The notes: generated by a model not told the origin, from the letters alone. A DNA stretch of 64,000 nucleotides from Deinococcus psychrotolerans (GCF_003860465.1 NZ_CP034183.1:310001-374000), one strand, 5' to 3'. Positions 51,231 to 61,017 are shown, counted from the first letter of the stretch. Numbers and translations are program-made.

Positions 51231-51329
51231 GCGCCAAAGATAACACTCAGATGAAAGGAGCAGCGTGAACGGGCCGCCCGGTTGATCTGTCCCGCTTCCG
51301 GCCCCGCTTTCTTGCTTAGAATTCTGGCT

Positions 51330-52085
51330 ATGGAAACCTTCGCGTCCTTCAAAGTCGGCGGACAAAAAATCTACGGCATGGTTCACTTGCCCGAACCCGA
51401 TCTGACCGGCACTCCCAAACCTCAGCACGGCTTTGCTGGCGTGGTCATTTTGCACGGCTTTACCGGCAACCGGGGCGGCGATCACCGTTTGCTGCCGCTG
51501 CTTTCGCGCTACTTGGCCGAGCGCGGAATCGCCTCGCTGCGCTTTGACTTTCGGGGCAGCGGCGAATCCGAGGGCGACTTCTCAGAAATGACCGTCAGCC
51601 GCGAAGTGGAAGACGCAGTAGCCGCTTTTGAGTACTTCAAAGACCTGCCCGAAATTGACCCCGAGCGGGTGATGTTGCTGGGCTTCTCGATGGGCGGATT
51701 GGTCGCCGCGCTGGCTGCGCCGCAAGTGCGTCCGCACCGGCTGGCGCTGTGGGCACCGGCTTTGCCCGAGCTGTGGCTCAAAATGCTACCCGGTGGGTTT
51801 GTGCCGCCCGCCATCATGGATCAGGGCGGCTGGCCGATTAGCCGCGAGTTCTTTTTGGAAATGCCGCGCCTGAATCCGCTCAAAGCCGCCGGGCAATTCG
51901 GTGGGCAGGCCCGCGTCTTTCACGGGGACGCCGATAAAACCTGTCCGCCGGAGTACGGTGTTCGCTACGCCGAGGCGCTCGGCTGCGACTGCATTGCCAT
52001 TCCGGGCGGCACCCACACCTTCGAGAGCTTGGAAAGCACCGAGACGCTGTATAAGGCAACGGCGGCGTTTTTGCTGGGAGGGTGA
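51330..52085 (+). CDS. Alpha/beta hydrolase (esterase/S33 aminopeptidase-like)
   Basis: TAGAAT (51317-51322) lies 7 nt before ATG 51330; the protein has 251 residues. The oxyanion region is VVILHGFTGNRGG, the nucleophile is the serine in LLGFSMGGLVAA (near residue 113), and the histidine is in GGTHTFES near the C-terminus. The aspartate is probably in HGDADKTCP. The fold is that of small cytoplasmic esterases or peptidases; the substrate is unknown. It precedes the ABC exporter operon by about 100 bp. Confidence 0.88.
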   Translation: METFASFKVGGQKIYGMVHLPEPDLTGTPKPQHGFAGVVILHGFTGNRGGDHRLLPLLSRYLAERGIASLRFDFRGSGESEGDFSEMTVSREVEDAVAAFEYFKDLPEIDPERVMLLGFSMGGLVAALAAPQVRPHRLALWAPALPELWLKMLPGGFVPPAIMDQGGWPISREFFLEMPRLNPLKAAGQFGGQARVFHGDADKTCPPEYGVRYAEALGCDCIAIPGGTHTFESLESTETLYKATAAFLLGG

Positions 52086-52191
52086 GTTTTGGCCAGACGG
52101 TGTAGGGTGGCGACCACTTTGTTGCCGTTGTCCGTCTCCGCCATCATGCCTACTGACCTCCCTGCCCCGACCCGCTAAGCTGTAACGCACC

Positions 52192-53220
52192 ATGATGTCT
52201 AATCGCTCCGACCCAGACATAACCGTGCGGGCCGACCATCTCCGCAAGGCGTACACCGTCACTGAAAAGGAAGCGGGCTTTCTGGGCAGCCTGCGGGCCT
52301 TCGTTCGGCCCAAAACGCGCACGGTGGAAGCGGTCAGGGGCGTCAGCTTCGAGCTGACCGGCGGCGAGATGGTGGGCTTTCTCGGCCCCAACGGCGCGGG
52401 CAAAACCACCACCCTCAAGATGCTCTCGGGCCTGCTGCACCCGTCTGGCGGCGCGGCCAGCGTGCAGGGCCACACGCCGCAAAAGCGTGAGGCGGCCTTC
52501 CTCAAACAGATCACGCTGGTGATGGGCCAGAAGCAGCAACTTATCTGGGACTTGCCCGCTCAGGACAGCTTCCTGGTCAATCAAGCGATCTACGAAATCT
52601 CTGACAGCGATTACAAAGCCACCATGCGTGAGTTCGACGAGGTGCTGGACTTGTCGGGCATTCTCAGCAAGCAGGTTCGCAAACTCAGTCTCGGCGAACG
52701 GATGAAATGCGAGCTGGCCGCCGCGCTGCTGCACCGCCCCAAAGTCCTGTTTCTGGACGAACCCACCATTGGCTTGGACGTGAACATGCAGGAGCGCATC
52801 CGCGAGTTTGTGCGTGAGTACAACGCCCGCTTTGGGGCCACCGTGATGCTGACCAGTCACTACATGGCTGACGTGACTGCCCTCTGTCAGCGCATTCTGG
52901 TGATCGACGGCGGCGAATTGGTCTTTGACGGCGATCTGGCGGGCCTGACCACCGGCCCCGACGCCCGCAAAACTGTGCGCCTGCAACTCAGCAGACCAGC
53001 CACCGCCGAGGAACTGGCCCGCTACGGTGAGGTGGTGCGCTTGGACGGCTTGGACGCTGAACTGACCGTGCCCCGAAGCGAAGTCAGCGCCCGCGCCGCC
53101 GCCCTGCTGACCCACTTTGAAGTGGCCGACCTGACTGTGGAAGACCCGCCGATTGAGCAGGTGATCGGGCAACTGTTCAGAAGCGAGAAGAAGCCTGAAC
53201 TCGTGAAGGAACTGGCGTGA
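52192..53220 (+). CDS. ABC-2 type exporter, ATP-binding protein
   Basis: The 342-residue ATPase starts at ATG 52192 (a second ATG follows at once). Walker A is GFLGPNGAGKTTT, the Q-loop VMGQKQQLIWD, the signature KLSLGERMKCELAAALL (a variant of LSGGQ) and Walker B VLFLDEPTIGLD. The insertion before Walker A and the signature variant fit the ATPases paired with DUF990-type ABC-2 permeases. It drives the two permease genes that follow; the first overlaps by 4 bp (GTGA). The exported substrate is unknown. Confidence 0.93.
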   Translation: MMSNRSDPDITVRADHLRKAYTVTEKEAGFLGSLRAFVRPKTRTVEAVRGVSFELTGGEMVGFLGPNGAGKTTTLKMLSGLLHPSGGAASVQGHTPQKREAAFLKQITLVMGQKQQLIWDLPAQDSFLVNQAIYEISDSDYKATMREFDEVLDLSGILSKQVRKLSLGERMKCELAAALLHRPKVLFLDEPTIGLDVNMQERIREFVREYNARFGATVMLTSHYMADVTALCQRILVIDGGELVFDGDLAGLTTGPDARKTVRLQLSRPATAEELARYGEVVRLDGLDAELTVPRSEVSARAAALLTHFEVADLTVEDPPIEQVIGQLFRSEKKPELVKELA

Positions 53221-54035
53221 ACTCTTCTTCAGCGCACCATATCTGGCGAAAATTCAAGGTGCTGATGGCGGTGCAGTTTGCCCACATGACCGTCTACCGC
53301 GCCGAAATCGTGATCTGGATGTTGTCGGGCACGCTCAGCCTGATTATGGGCCTGATCTGGATGCAGCAGGCGTCGTCGTCGCCAAAGGGTGAAATCGGCG
53401 GCTACACAGCCCAGGACTTTGCTTCCTACTTCATCGCCACCTGGGGCACGGCGCAGATTCTGGTGGTGTGGGTGGCCTGGGAACTCAGTTTCGACGTGCG
53501 GCAGGGCACGCTCTCGCCCAAGCTGCTGCGCCCGATTGATCCGTTCTGGATGCACTACGTCGGTCACTGGGCCGAGCGCATCGTCCGTCTGCCGCTGATG
53601 TTCGTGCTGCTGGTCATCTTCGCCCTGCTGACCGGAGCGCATTACACCACCGACGTTTCGCACTGGCTGGCGTACCTGATGCTGGTGCCGCTGGCCTTCA
53701 CCCTGCGTTTTTTGCTGGAATATTCCATTGGCCTGCTGGCCTTCTGGTTTGAGGCCGCCGAAAACTTTCAGGAACTCATCTGGGTGCTCTACGCCGCGCT
53801 GGGCGGGCTGCTGGCCCCGATCAGCTTGTATCCGGCAGCGGTGCAGACGATCGCCTACGCCACACCGTTTCCGTACATGCTGAGCTTGCCCTGCAACCTG
53901 CTGACTGGCAAAGCCGATCTGGGCGACGCTCTGCGCGGCTGGCTGATTTTGCTGGGCTGGACGCTAACATTCGCGGCTTTGCGGGCGGTGCTGTGGCGGC
54001 GTGGCGTGCGGAAATACGGAGCGGTGGGCGCGTGA
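53217..54035 (+). CDS. ABC-2 permease, DUF990-like (first of two)
   Basis: GTG 53217 overlaps the ATPase stop. The 272-residue protein has six hydrophobic segments, starting FAHMTVYRAEIVIWMLSGTLSLIMG. A WVAWELSFDVRQGTLSPKLLRPID block is typical of DUF990-family permeases, which assemble as heterodimers with the next gene product. The complex probably exports a peptide, lipid-like or antibiotic-like compound. Confidence 0.9.
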   Translation: MNSSSAHHIWRKFKVLMAVQFAHMTVYRAEIVIWMLSGTLSLIMGLIWMQQASSSPKGEIGGYTAQDFASYFIATWGTAQILVVWVAWELSFDVRQGTLSPKLLRPIDPFWMHYVGHWAERIVRLPLMFVLLVIFALLTGAHYTTDVSHWLAYLMLVPLAFTLRFLLEYSIGLLAFWFEAAENFQELIWVLYAALGGLLAPISLYPAAVQTIAYATPFPYMLSLPCNLLTGKADLGDALRGWLILLGWTLTFAALRAVLWRRGVRKYGAVGA

Positions 54036-54078
54036 GGCGCGGTGAGGGCAGCAAAGTTCCTCTCATCAGGGCTATGAA

Positions 54079-54864
54079 GTGAGATTCTTCCGCCTCCTGC
54101 AAATCTACCTTTCTGCCAGTCTCAGCGTGCAACTGGCTTACCGCGCCAACTTCTTCGCGGCTCTACTGAGCAGCTTTGCCAACCTCGCCACCGGTTTGCT
54201 GGGCGTGTATCTGTTTTACAGCCGCCCCGAAATCAAGGAGCTTGGCGGCTGGAACTTGGAGGCAGCGCTGATGGTGGTGGGCTTCTTCACACTCACCGAG
54301 GGACTGATCAGTGTCTGGCTGCGGCCCAACCTGACTCAGCTCTCTGAAGGTATCCGCACCGGCACGCTGGACTTTTTGCTGCTCAAGCCGGTGGACGCGC
54401 AGTTTCAGCTCTCGGCCCGCAACCTCAATTTGCTGCGGCTGCCGGATATGCTGCTGGGCTTCGGCCTGATCGTCTGGTCGGCGGCGGCGCTGGGTACGGT
54501 CACACTCGGCGGGGCGTTACTGGCTGCCGTGCTCTATCTCAGCGCGGTGGCGATGGTCTACGCGATCTGGTTTATTCTCAACACCTCGGCCTTCTGGCTG
54601 GTCAACGTTCAGAACGTCACCGAGCTGTTTCAGGGGGTCTTCAGCGCAGGCCGCTACCCGCTGCAAGCGCTGCCGCTGTGGATTCGTCCGGTGCTGACCT
54701 TCGTGATTCCGGTGGCCTTCATCACGACCATTCCGGCTCAGGCTCTGCGCGGCGAGTTGGGACAGGCGGCGCTGTTCAGCCCGCTGGTGGCGCTGGTGCT
54801 GCTGGTGTTGTGCCGGGTGTTCTGGCTGCGGGCGCTGGGCAGCTACACCAGTGCCAGCAGCTGA
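54079..54864 (+). CDS. ABC-2 permease, DUF990-like (second of two)
   Basis: The 261-residue protein starts at GTG 54079, 43 bp after the first permease. It has six hydrophobic segments and the family block LTEGIRTGTLDFLLLKPVD-like LSEGIRTGTLDFLLLKP. With the preceding gene it forms the membrane part of the exporter. It is the last gene of the three-gene operon; the haemoglobin gene behind it has its own -10. Confidence 0.9.
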   Translation: MRFFRLLQIYLSASLSVQLAYRANFFAALLSSFANLATGLLGVYLFYSRPEIKELGGWNLEAALMVVGFFTLTEGLISVWLRPNLTQLSEGIRTGTLDFLLLKPVDAQFQLSARNLNLLRLPDMLLGFGLIVWSAAALGTVTLGGALLAAVLYLSAVAMVYAIWFILNTSAFWLVNVQNVTELFQGVFSAGRYPLQALPLWIRPVLTFVIPVAFITTIPAQALRGELGQAALFSPLVALVLLVLCRVFWLRALGSYTSASS

Positions 54865-54922
54865 GGCTCTGTTGGTTGGAACATTCTCAAACGACTTCCG
54901 CTGCCTGCGCTACCCTCAGAGT

Positions 54923-55333
54923 ATGACCGCTCCCCTCCAACTGGCCGCCTCGCCCGAGGACACGCTGTACAAGCGTATCGGCCCCGAGGTGCTTCACGAT
55001 CTGGTGACCCGATTTTACGGCCACGTCGCCCAGCACCCCGACCTGATTCCCATTTTCCCCGCTGACCTGAGCCTCACCGCCCGCAAACAGGAGGCCTTCC
55101 TGAGCGGCTTTCTGGGTGGGCCGCCGCTTTACCATCAGGAGTTTGGACACCCCCGCTTACGGGCACGGCACTTGCCGTTTGAAATCACCCCGACGCGGGC
55201 GCGAGCGTGGCTGGCCTGCATGAATACGGCTATACACGAAACTCCCGACCTCGCGCCCGACGCTGCCGCCGAACTGTTCGCCGCCCTGAGTCGCACCGCC
55301 GCCGCGATGGTCAACACGCCGGAACCCGCATGA
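54923..55333 (+). CDS. Truncated haemoglobin (group II/GlbO-like)
   Basis: TACCCT lies 6 nt before ATG 54923 (leaderless), giving 136 residues. It has the truncated globin pattern: DTLYKRIGPEVLHDLVTRFYGHV at the start, FLSGFLGGPPLYHQEFGHPRLRARH with the proximal haem histidine, and a C-terminal helix. Group II members bind oxygen tightly and are linked to redox or nitric oxide defence. The last codons overlap the next gene (ATGA, 55330-55333), implying coupled translation. Confidence 0.92.
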   Translation: MTAPLQLAASPEDTLYKRIGPEVLHDLVTRFYGHVAQHPDLIPIFPADLSLTARKQEAFLSGFLGGPPLYHQEFGHPRLRARHLPFEITPTRARAWLACMNTAIHETPDLAPDAAAELFAALSRTAAAMVNTPEPA

Positions 55334-56502
55334 GCGAGTTGGAACTGATTCACGCCGACATTCTCTATACCGGCATGGGCCTTCCTATTCGGGACGGCGC
55401 GGTGGTCACGGGAGGCCAAACCATCGCAGCAGCGGGCGACTTGGAGACGCTGCGCCGACAGTACCCGCAAGCCGATCTGCGCCGTACAGTGGGCGTAATT
55501 GCCCCGCCGCCAATCAACGCCCATGCGCATTTGGATATGTCCGACTATGCTTTTCAGGCGCTGCCGTATTTCCAGTGGATTCCTGAAGTGGTGATCGCTG
55601 GGCGGCTCTCACGCGGTCTAGCCGGAGCCAAAAAGGGTCTGGCCCAAGTCCAACACAGCGGCGTGGCGGCGTTGGGGGACATCGTCTGGCCCGGAGCGCC
55701 GGAAGTGATGGAGTGGTTGCTGAGCGAAGCTGAACTCAGCGGCGTGGCTTACTGGGAAGTGCTCGACCCCGACCCGGCCACCGCTGACGCCACCTTCGCT
55801 CAGGTGATGCAAGACGTGCAGCGTTTCCGCAAGCTGGAGCGCCCCGGCGGGATGCGGCTGGGCCTGTCGCCGCACGCCACCCACACCGTTTCATCCAAGC
55901 TGCACCGCCTCTTGGCCAACTTTGCGAGGCGTGAACACCTGCCGCTGCAAATCCACGTGGCCGAGCATCCGAGTGAAGTGGAGCTGGTTCAAAGTGGCAC
56001 TGGCCCGCTTGCCCAAAGCTTTGCCCGCATGATTTCGTTTACCTCGCCCGACCTGACCTTGCCCGAAGTGCTGGGCCGCGCTCCCAGTCCCGACCTGACG
56101 CCCGTCTCGTATCTGGCCGAATTGGGCGTGCTGGACGCCAAGCCCACCCTGATCCATATGGTCAACGTCACCGACGAGGACATCCGCACGGTGGCGCAGG
56201 CTGGAGCCAATGTCGTGACCTGTCCGCGCAGCAATGCCAATCTGGAATGCGGCACTTTCCGCTGGACGGCTTTCGTGGCGGCGGGCGTGGACGTGGCGCT
56301 GGGCACCGATAGCGTGGCGAGCGGCGAAACGCTGAATATCTTTGACGAAATCGCGGCGGCGCGGCGCATTCACGCCAACTTAGACCCCCGCCTGATCGTG
56401 CGGGCAGCAGTCAAGGGAGGCAGCCGGGTGCTGGGAACGAAAGTGCCGTTTCTGCGGCGGGGCGAAGCGTGGAGCGAAGGGTTTATCTGGCCGGAAGCCT
56501 AG
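55330..56502 (+). CDS. Amidohydrolase-superfamily deaminase-like enzyme
   Basis: ATG 55330 overlaps the haemoglobin stop, giving 390 residues. The metal-binding pattern of amidohydrolases is complete: NAHAHLD (near residue 64), PLQIHVAEH with a metal histidine, and GTDSVAS with the catalytic aspartate near residue 330. The order resembles cytosine/guanine/aminofutalosine deaminases. Deinococci make menaquinone by the futalosine route, so aminodeoxyfutalosine deaminase is one candidate. Residues alone cannot decide this. The gene ends 4 bp into the convergent sthA. Confidence 0.85.
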   Translation: MSELELIHADILYTGMGLPIRDGAVVTGGQTIAAAGDLETLRRQYPQADLRRTVGVIAPPPINAHAHLDMSDYAFQALPYFQWIPEVVIAGRLSRGLAGAKKGLAQVQHSGVAALGDIVWPGAPEVMEWLLSEAELSGVAYWEVLDPDPATADATFAQVMQDVQRFRKLERPGGMRLGLSPHATHTVSSKLHRLLANFARREHLPLQIHVAEHPSEVELVQSGTGPLAQSFARMISFTSPDLTLPEVLGRAPSPDLTPVSYLAELGVLDAKPTLIHMVNVTDEDIRTVAQAGANVVTCPRSNANLECGTFRWTAFVAAGVDVALGTDSVASGETLNIFDEIAAARRIHANLDPRLIVRAAVKGGSRVLGTKVPFLRRGEAWSEGFIWPEA

Positions 56503-58028
56503 ATCACTTCCCCCACTTCTTTAGCTGGTTCCAGTTTCGGCTCCAGCAAGGGCGCACTGCCCAGGCGGTTGATGCCGTCAAAGGCGGCGGTCTTGTAACA
56601 CTCGGCCAGCGTGGGATAGTTGAAAACCGTGTTGACGAAGTAATCCACCGTGCCGCCAAACGCCATCACCGCCTGCCCGATGTGAATCAGTTCGCTGGCC
56701 CCGGTGCCGATGATATGCACGCCCAGCAGTTCCCGCGTATCCAGGTGGAAGATCAGCTTGAGGGTGCCCTGCTCGTCGCCGATGATCTGGCCCCGCGCAA
56801 TTTCGCGGTACTGGGCCTTGCCGATCTCGTAGGGTACGCCCGCCGAGGTCAGTTCTTCCTCGTTCTTGCCGACGGTGCTGATCTCAGGAATGGTGTAGAT
56901 GCCGTAGGGAAACAGCTCCGGCACGCTCTGAGTCGGGACGCCGAAAGCGTGACAGGTCGCCAAGCGCCCCTGCTCCATGCTGACGCTGGCCAGGCTGGGA
57001 AAGCCGATCACGTCGCCCACCGCGTAGATATGATTCACGCTGGTCTGGTAATGCCCGTTGACGCTGATGCGGCCCCGCTCGTCGGCGCTGAGGCCCGCTG
57101 CTTCCAGGTTGAGGCGCTCGGTGGCTCCCACCCGGCCAATCGCGTACAGCACCATATCGCTCAGAATTTCCTTGCCGCTGGCCAGCGTCACCTTGACCCG
57201 CTCGCCGAGGCGGTCTTGGACTTTTTCCACCACTTTCACCGCTTCGCCCAGCCGCAAGGTCATGCGGTTCTGGCGCATCTGGTAGGCCAGCACGTCGGTG
57301 ATCTCGTGATCCACGAACTCCAGCAGGCGTGGGCGCTTGTCGATCAAAGTGACGCGCACCCCCAGCGCGGCGAACATGCTGGCATACTCGCAGCCGATGA
57401 CGCCGCCACCGATAACGGTCACCGTGCGCGGCAAGTTCTGCAAATCCAAAATGTCGTCGCTGATAATGATCTTCTGGCCGTCGAAGGGAATTTTGGGGTC
57501 GCGGGCCGCTTTGGTACCCACCGCGACGACAATGGTGTGGGCCGTCACGTCACGCCAGCCGTCGCCGTGGCCGCGCACGTCGCGCAGCCGCACGGTGTTC
57601 GGCCCCATGAATGAAGCCTCGGCGTTGATGCTCTCCACCCGATTGCGGTGCAGTTGATTGCGAACCACGTCCAGCTCGTGTGACATCACGCTACTGGTTC
57701 TGAGCAGCAGGTCTTGCACGGTGATGTCATCTTTGACGGCGTAGGCGGAGCCGTACAGACCGCGCTCGTTGTAACCGCTCAGGTGCATGATCGCCTCGCG
57801 GAAGGTCTTTGAAGGGATGGTGCCGGTGTTGATGCACACCCCGCCGATGACCGCCTTGCGCTCGACCACCGCCACTTTTTTGCCGAGTTTGGCTGCCTGA
57901 ATAGCCGCCCGCTGCCCGCCGGGGCCAGAGCCGATCACCAGCAGATCGTAAGTGAACTCTTCCGGGTGGGCGGTGTGGGGCGGCAGTGGGGTGTTGGCAG
58001 GCGAAGGGTGAGTAGGCACTGGCGTCAT
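56499..58028 (-). CDS. sthA: Soluble pyridine nucleotide transhydrogenase
   Basis: ATG 58028 after AAGAGGTCGCC gives 509 residues with a Pro-rich N-terminal tail (PTHPSPANTPLPPHTAHPEE). It is a flavoprotein disulfide reductase fold: FAD motif LLVIGSGPGGQRAAIQ near residue 30 and the NAD motif VIGGGVIGCEYAS near residue 200. The place of the redox disulfide reads CINTGTIPSK, where the second cysteine is threonine. That is characteristic of SthA rather than lipoamide dehydrogenase. It balances NADPH and NADH pools in the cytoplasm. The 3' ends of sthA and the deaminase-like gene overlap by 4 bp. Confidence 0.95.
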   Translation of the reverse strand: MTPVPTHPSPANTPLPPHTAHPEEFTYDLLVIGSGPGGQRAAIQAAKLGKKVAVVERKAVIGGVCINTGTIPSKTFREAIMHLSGYNERGLYGSAYAVKDDITVQDLLLRTSSVMSHELDVVRNQLHRNRVESINAEASFMGPNTVRLRDVRGHGDGWRDVTAHTIVVAVGTKAARDPKIPFDGQKIIISDDILDLQNLPRTVTVIGGGVIGCEYASMFAALGVRVTLIDKRPRLLEFVDHEITDVLAYQMRQNRMTLRLGEAVKVVEKVQDRLGERVKVTLASGKEILSDMVLYAIGRVGATERLNLEAAGLSADERGRISVNGHYQTSVNHIYAVGDVIGFPSLASVSMEQGRLATCHAFGVPTQSVPELFPYGIYTIPEISTVGKNEEELTSAGVPYEIGKAQYREIARGQIIGDEQGTLKLIFHLDTRELLGVHIIGTGASELIHIGQAVMAFGGTVDYFVNTVFNYPTLAECYKTAAFDGINRLGSAPLLEPKLEPAKEVGEVI

Positions 58029-58193
58029 GGCGACCTCTTGGCAGGTGAGTGGAGGAGACGAAGCAGACGGAGCTGAGCTTACACGAACAACTTCACGCAA
58101 AGGTCAGCCATACAAAAGCCGCCCAGCAGCACACCGTCTTTTATTGTGTCGTGCCGAGTGCCGCTGAGGGCGGTTGCTTGTGAGAGTCGGCAC

Positions 58194-58496
58194 TTACATG
58201 ATTTTTGTCGCTTCACCCGCCGACCAAGCAGTAATGCTCAGATCGTTGACGCCCATTCCCTTGACCTTTTCCACCAACTCACCAACTTCTGGCTGATTCA
58301 GGTGAACTTGCATGGCGTCCATGCTCTCCCACTGCTCGCTGATGATAAATCCGCCGGGCGTTTCGAGATTCTCCGAAACTTGATAAAGCAGGCAGCCCGG
58401 CTCGGTGCGGGTCTGGGCGGCGAGGTCGCGCATCATGCTGCGGGCAGTGTCCAGGGGGGCTGCCGGAAACGTCAAAGTGCCGTGTGAAAGAATCAT
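58194..58496 (-). CDS. ABM-domain protein (antibiotic biosynthesis monooxygenase fold)
   Basis: This is a 100-residue dimeric ferredoxin-like-fold protein with the ABM pattern: LAAQTRTEPGCLLYQVSENLE, then FIISEQWESMDAMQVHL. A GGAGG site lies 7 nt before the ATG. Such small proteins include quinol monooxygenases and haem-degrading enzymes, but most are uncharacterised. It sits divergent from the lipoprotein gene at 58684 and is probably monocistronic. Confidence 0.9.
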   Translation of the reverse strand: MILSHGTLTFPAAPLDTARSMMRDLAAQTRTEPGCLLYQVSENLETPGGFIISEQWESMDAMQVHLNQPEVGELVEKVKGMGVNDLSITAWSAGEATKIM

Positions 58497-58683
58497 GCTG
58501 AAACCTCCGAGGATAGGTTGTGGCTGAGTTGCTGACCTCCAGTTTAGCTGGTCTGATACGCAGAAGTGGTTAAGGCGCGGCTTCCCTCTGGAGTCTGTGA
58601 AGGCGGTTGCGTGAGTTCAGAGCGCCCCGCTTGCCATCAGGCCGTCATCAGATTGAGATTGGTCTGGAGTCATACCCTAAGTT

Positions 58684-59355
58684 ATGATTTCGCTTCGTTC
58701 GTTGACTGTGCTGGGCTTTTCCGCCGCACTGCTGAGTGCTTGTAACAGCGCAACTCCGCCCAAGCCTGCCCCCACTCCCGAAGTGACGCCTGTGCTGAGT
58801 GGGCAATTGGTGGGGATAGGCAACACCACCGCCAGCTTGAGTGGCAACAGCAAAACGCTGGCCGTGACCTCGGTGGACGCGGGGGGCAACTTCACCCTGA
58901 CGCTGCCGACTTCCGCGCAGCTTTCGGGTGACAAGACCTCGCTGACAGCGGGCTTGCTGGCCGATCTGGGCTGCACAGGGGTACTGACGCTCGGTGATCC
59001 CAGCGCCAAAGGGTACGCCTTTGCCACCCTGACCGCCGGCAACGGTAAGGAATACGCCGATGCTACCGTAACCAAAACCCTGACCACCCGCACCCTGAAA
59101 GGCCGGGCCTACCTCTACGCCGATAAAGCCACTACGCTGGAGGGGCCGCTCAACTGCTCGGCGGCCACCGGCTACCCGACCACCGTGCAGGTCAGTATCG
59201 ACGCTTTGGCGGGTTGGAACACGCTGGCCATCAACATCACCGGCTCGCTGGGTTTTGGCGGCATCAGCGTCGGCGGCACGGTGGGCAACGGCGCGGCCTT
59301 GCCAGGCAGCTTGTGGACAGATGTGGACAGTCTGCGGGCGCAGCTTGCCCCCTGA
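58684..59355 (+). CDS. Hypothetical lipoprotein
   Basis: TACCCT lies 5 nt before ATG 58684. The 223-residue protein has a lipoprotein signal (LRSLTVLGFSAALLSAC, lipobox LSAC), then a Pro/Thr linker and a beta-rich domain of regular GNTTASLSGNSKTLAV-like strands. No family is recognised. It is likely envelope-anchored. The gene faces the convergent GGDEF gene; the 50-bp gap holds no clear terminator. Confidence 0.78.
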   Translation: MISLRSLTVLGFSAALLSACNSATPPKPAPTPEVTPVLSGQLVGIGNTTASLSGNSKTLAVTSVDAGGNFTLTLPTSAQLSGDKTSLTAGLLADLGCTGVLTLGDPSAKGYAFATLTAGNGKEYADATVTKTLTTRTLKGRAYLYADKATTLEGPLNCSAATGYPTTVQVSIDALAGWNTLAINITGSLGFGGISVGGTVGNGAALPGSLWTDVDSLRAQLAP

Positions 59356-59405
59356 GTGCAACCAGAGCGTTTGTCATTCCGGCAGCGAGCACTTTACACT
59401 TCGTC

Positions 59406-60974
59406 TCATACGCATTGCAGTTGAGGGGCCACCTGCACGGCGTTGCGCCCAACCGCCTTGGCCGCGTAGAGGGCATGGTCTGCGGCCTGTAGTGTGGCTG
59501 TCAAATCAAGCTCGCCGCTCAGTACGGTGATTCCGAAACTGCCGGTCATGTTCAGCCCCGGCGCGATGTGTTCCCAGTTGGCGCGGTGCAGGGTGTCGCG
59601 CAGATGCTCGCACAGGCGCACGGCCTCGTCGAGCGGCGCTCCGGTGAGGATCACCACGAACTCCTCACCGCCCAGCCGGGCCAGCATGTCGTCACTTCGC
59701 AATTCCGCCGTGAGCAGGCGAGTGACCTCGGTCAGCACGGCGTCTCCGGTGATGTGCCCGTACAGGTCATTGACACGCTTGAAGTGGTCGAGGTCCATCA
59801 GCGCGATAGCACTGACCGGGCCGCCGCTCGCCGCACGGTCACGCAGTCGGGCCATTACCTGCATCGCCTGGGTGCGGTTCGGAATGCCGGTCAGGGGATC
59901 GCTCAGGGCCGCCTGCGCCATCGCCTGAGCATGAACCTTAGCCTCACGGGCCTGCTGCGCGATCTGACCGACCAAGGCACGCTGCTGGTGGTAATCGCGA
60001 AACAGCCGCTCCACCCCGCGCGTCACTGCCCGCTGCGTCTCGAACGCCTGCTCAAAGCGTCCGGCGTGGGCGTAAGCCTCGGCCAGTGTTTCGCGGGCGC
60101 GTGTCTCCCACAGGCCGTTGGCCGCCGCCTTGAAGTGCTCAATGGCCTGCTGAGCGTCATCAATCGCCGCCTCCAAATCGCCGATCTGCCCGCGCACCCG
60201 GCTGCGATCCAGCAAGGCACGGCCATAGAGCACCGGCACGTCGGCCTGCCCGGTCAGGCGCACATGTTCGTCAGCGAGTTGCTGAGCCGCCTTCAAATCG
60301 CCCTGCCACAGCGCGTAGCGGGTCAGGGCGTCCAGAACGGCGGTGGCTTCCAGTGAAGGTACGTCATTGCCCTCACGCTCCATGCCGCGCAGGAACGCCA
60401 CCGAGAGCCGCAGTTGCTCCGCCGCTTCTGGTTGCTCGGCGAGCGGAATCTGAGCGCTCAGCAGCGCCTCGGCAGCTCCCACCACAAAGTTGATGTGGAA
60501 GGTGTTGAGCAGACCGACCGACTCGGGCAGCGCCAGTCCCCGGACATGCTCGGAGCGCAGCAGCCGGATCAGCACCAGCACGGCCTCGACGTAGTTGCGG
60601 CGCTCAAGTTCGTAGTGCGAGGTATTCACGGCGACCAATGCCACTCCACGGTCATCGTGATGTTCGCGGGCCAGCTCATCCGCCAGCGCAAATTGCACGC
60701 TCGCCCCCAGGTCGTCGTAGGATTCGGCCTGCACCAGCGCCAGAGCCACGTGCGCCTTGACCTGCAAGGGACCGTCCTGGCAGGCACGGGCCAGCTCCAG
60801 CGCACTCAGGGCGTGCGTCATGGCGCAGGCGGCTTCTCCCAGATCGATAGCGATGTAAACGGCGTCGCGGTGAAGCAGAGTACGCTCGGCAGCACTGATT
60901 TCCGATTGGGTGAGCTTCTTCTCCACCTCTTGCAGGGCTGTGCGCCGGGACAAGGTCATTAAGCGGGTCGACAT
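59406..60974 (-). CDS. Diguanylate cyclase with N-terminal helical (TPR-like) repeats
   Basis: I start at ATG 60974, giving 522 residues; the longer frame lacks a site. Residues 1-330 form helical TPR-like repeats, probably a sensor, and a coiled segment leads to the GGDEF domain. The active site is GGEEF (residues 435-439), and the inhibitory I-site RSDD (426-429, an RxxD) is intact five residues before it. Both synthesis of c-di-GMP and product inhibition are therefore expected. It begins 44 bp after the HD-GYP gene on the same strand, so synthase and degrader are made together. No membrane segment is visible. Confidence 0.93.
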   Translation of the reverse strand: MSTRLMTLSRRTALQEVEKKLTQSEISAAERTLLHRDAVYIAIDLGEAACAMTHALSALELARACQDGPLQVKAHVALALVQAESYDDLGASVQFALADELAREHHDDRGVALVAVNTSHYELERRNYVEAVLVLIRLLRSEHVRGLALPESVGLLNTFHINFVVGAAEALLSAQIPLAEQPEAAEQLRLSVAFLRGMEREGNDVPSLEATAVLDALTRYALWQGDLKAAQQLADEHVRLTGQADVPVLYGRALLDRSRVRGQIGDLEAAIDDAQQAIEHFKAAANGLWETRARETLAEAYAHAGRFEQAFETQRAVTRGVERLFRDYHQQRALVGQIAQQAREAKVHAQAMAQAALSDPLTGIPNRTQAMQVMARLRDRAASGGPVSAIALMDLDHFKRVNDLYGHITGDAVLTEVTRLLTAELRSDDMLARLGGEEFVVILTGAPLDEAVRLCEHLRDTLHRANWEHIAPGLNMTGSFGITVLSGELDLTATLQAADHALYAAKAVGRNAVQVAPQLQCV

Positions 60975-61017
60975 GCCGTTCACGCCAGCCGCCCCGCAAC
61001 GCCGCAACGCCGCTGCA

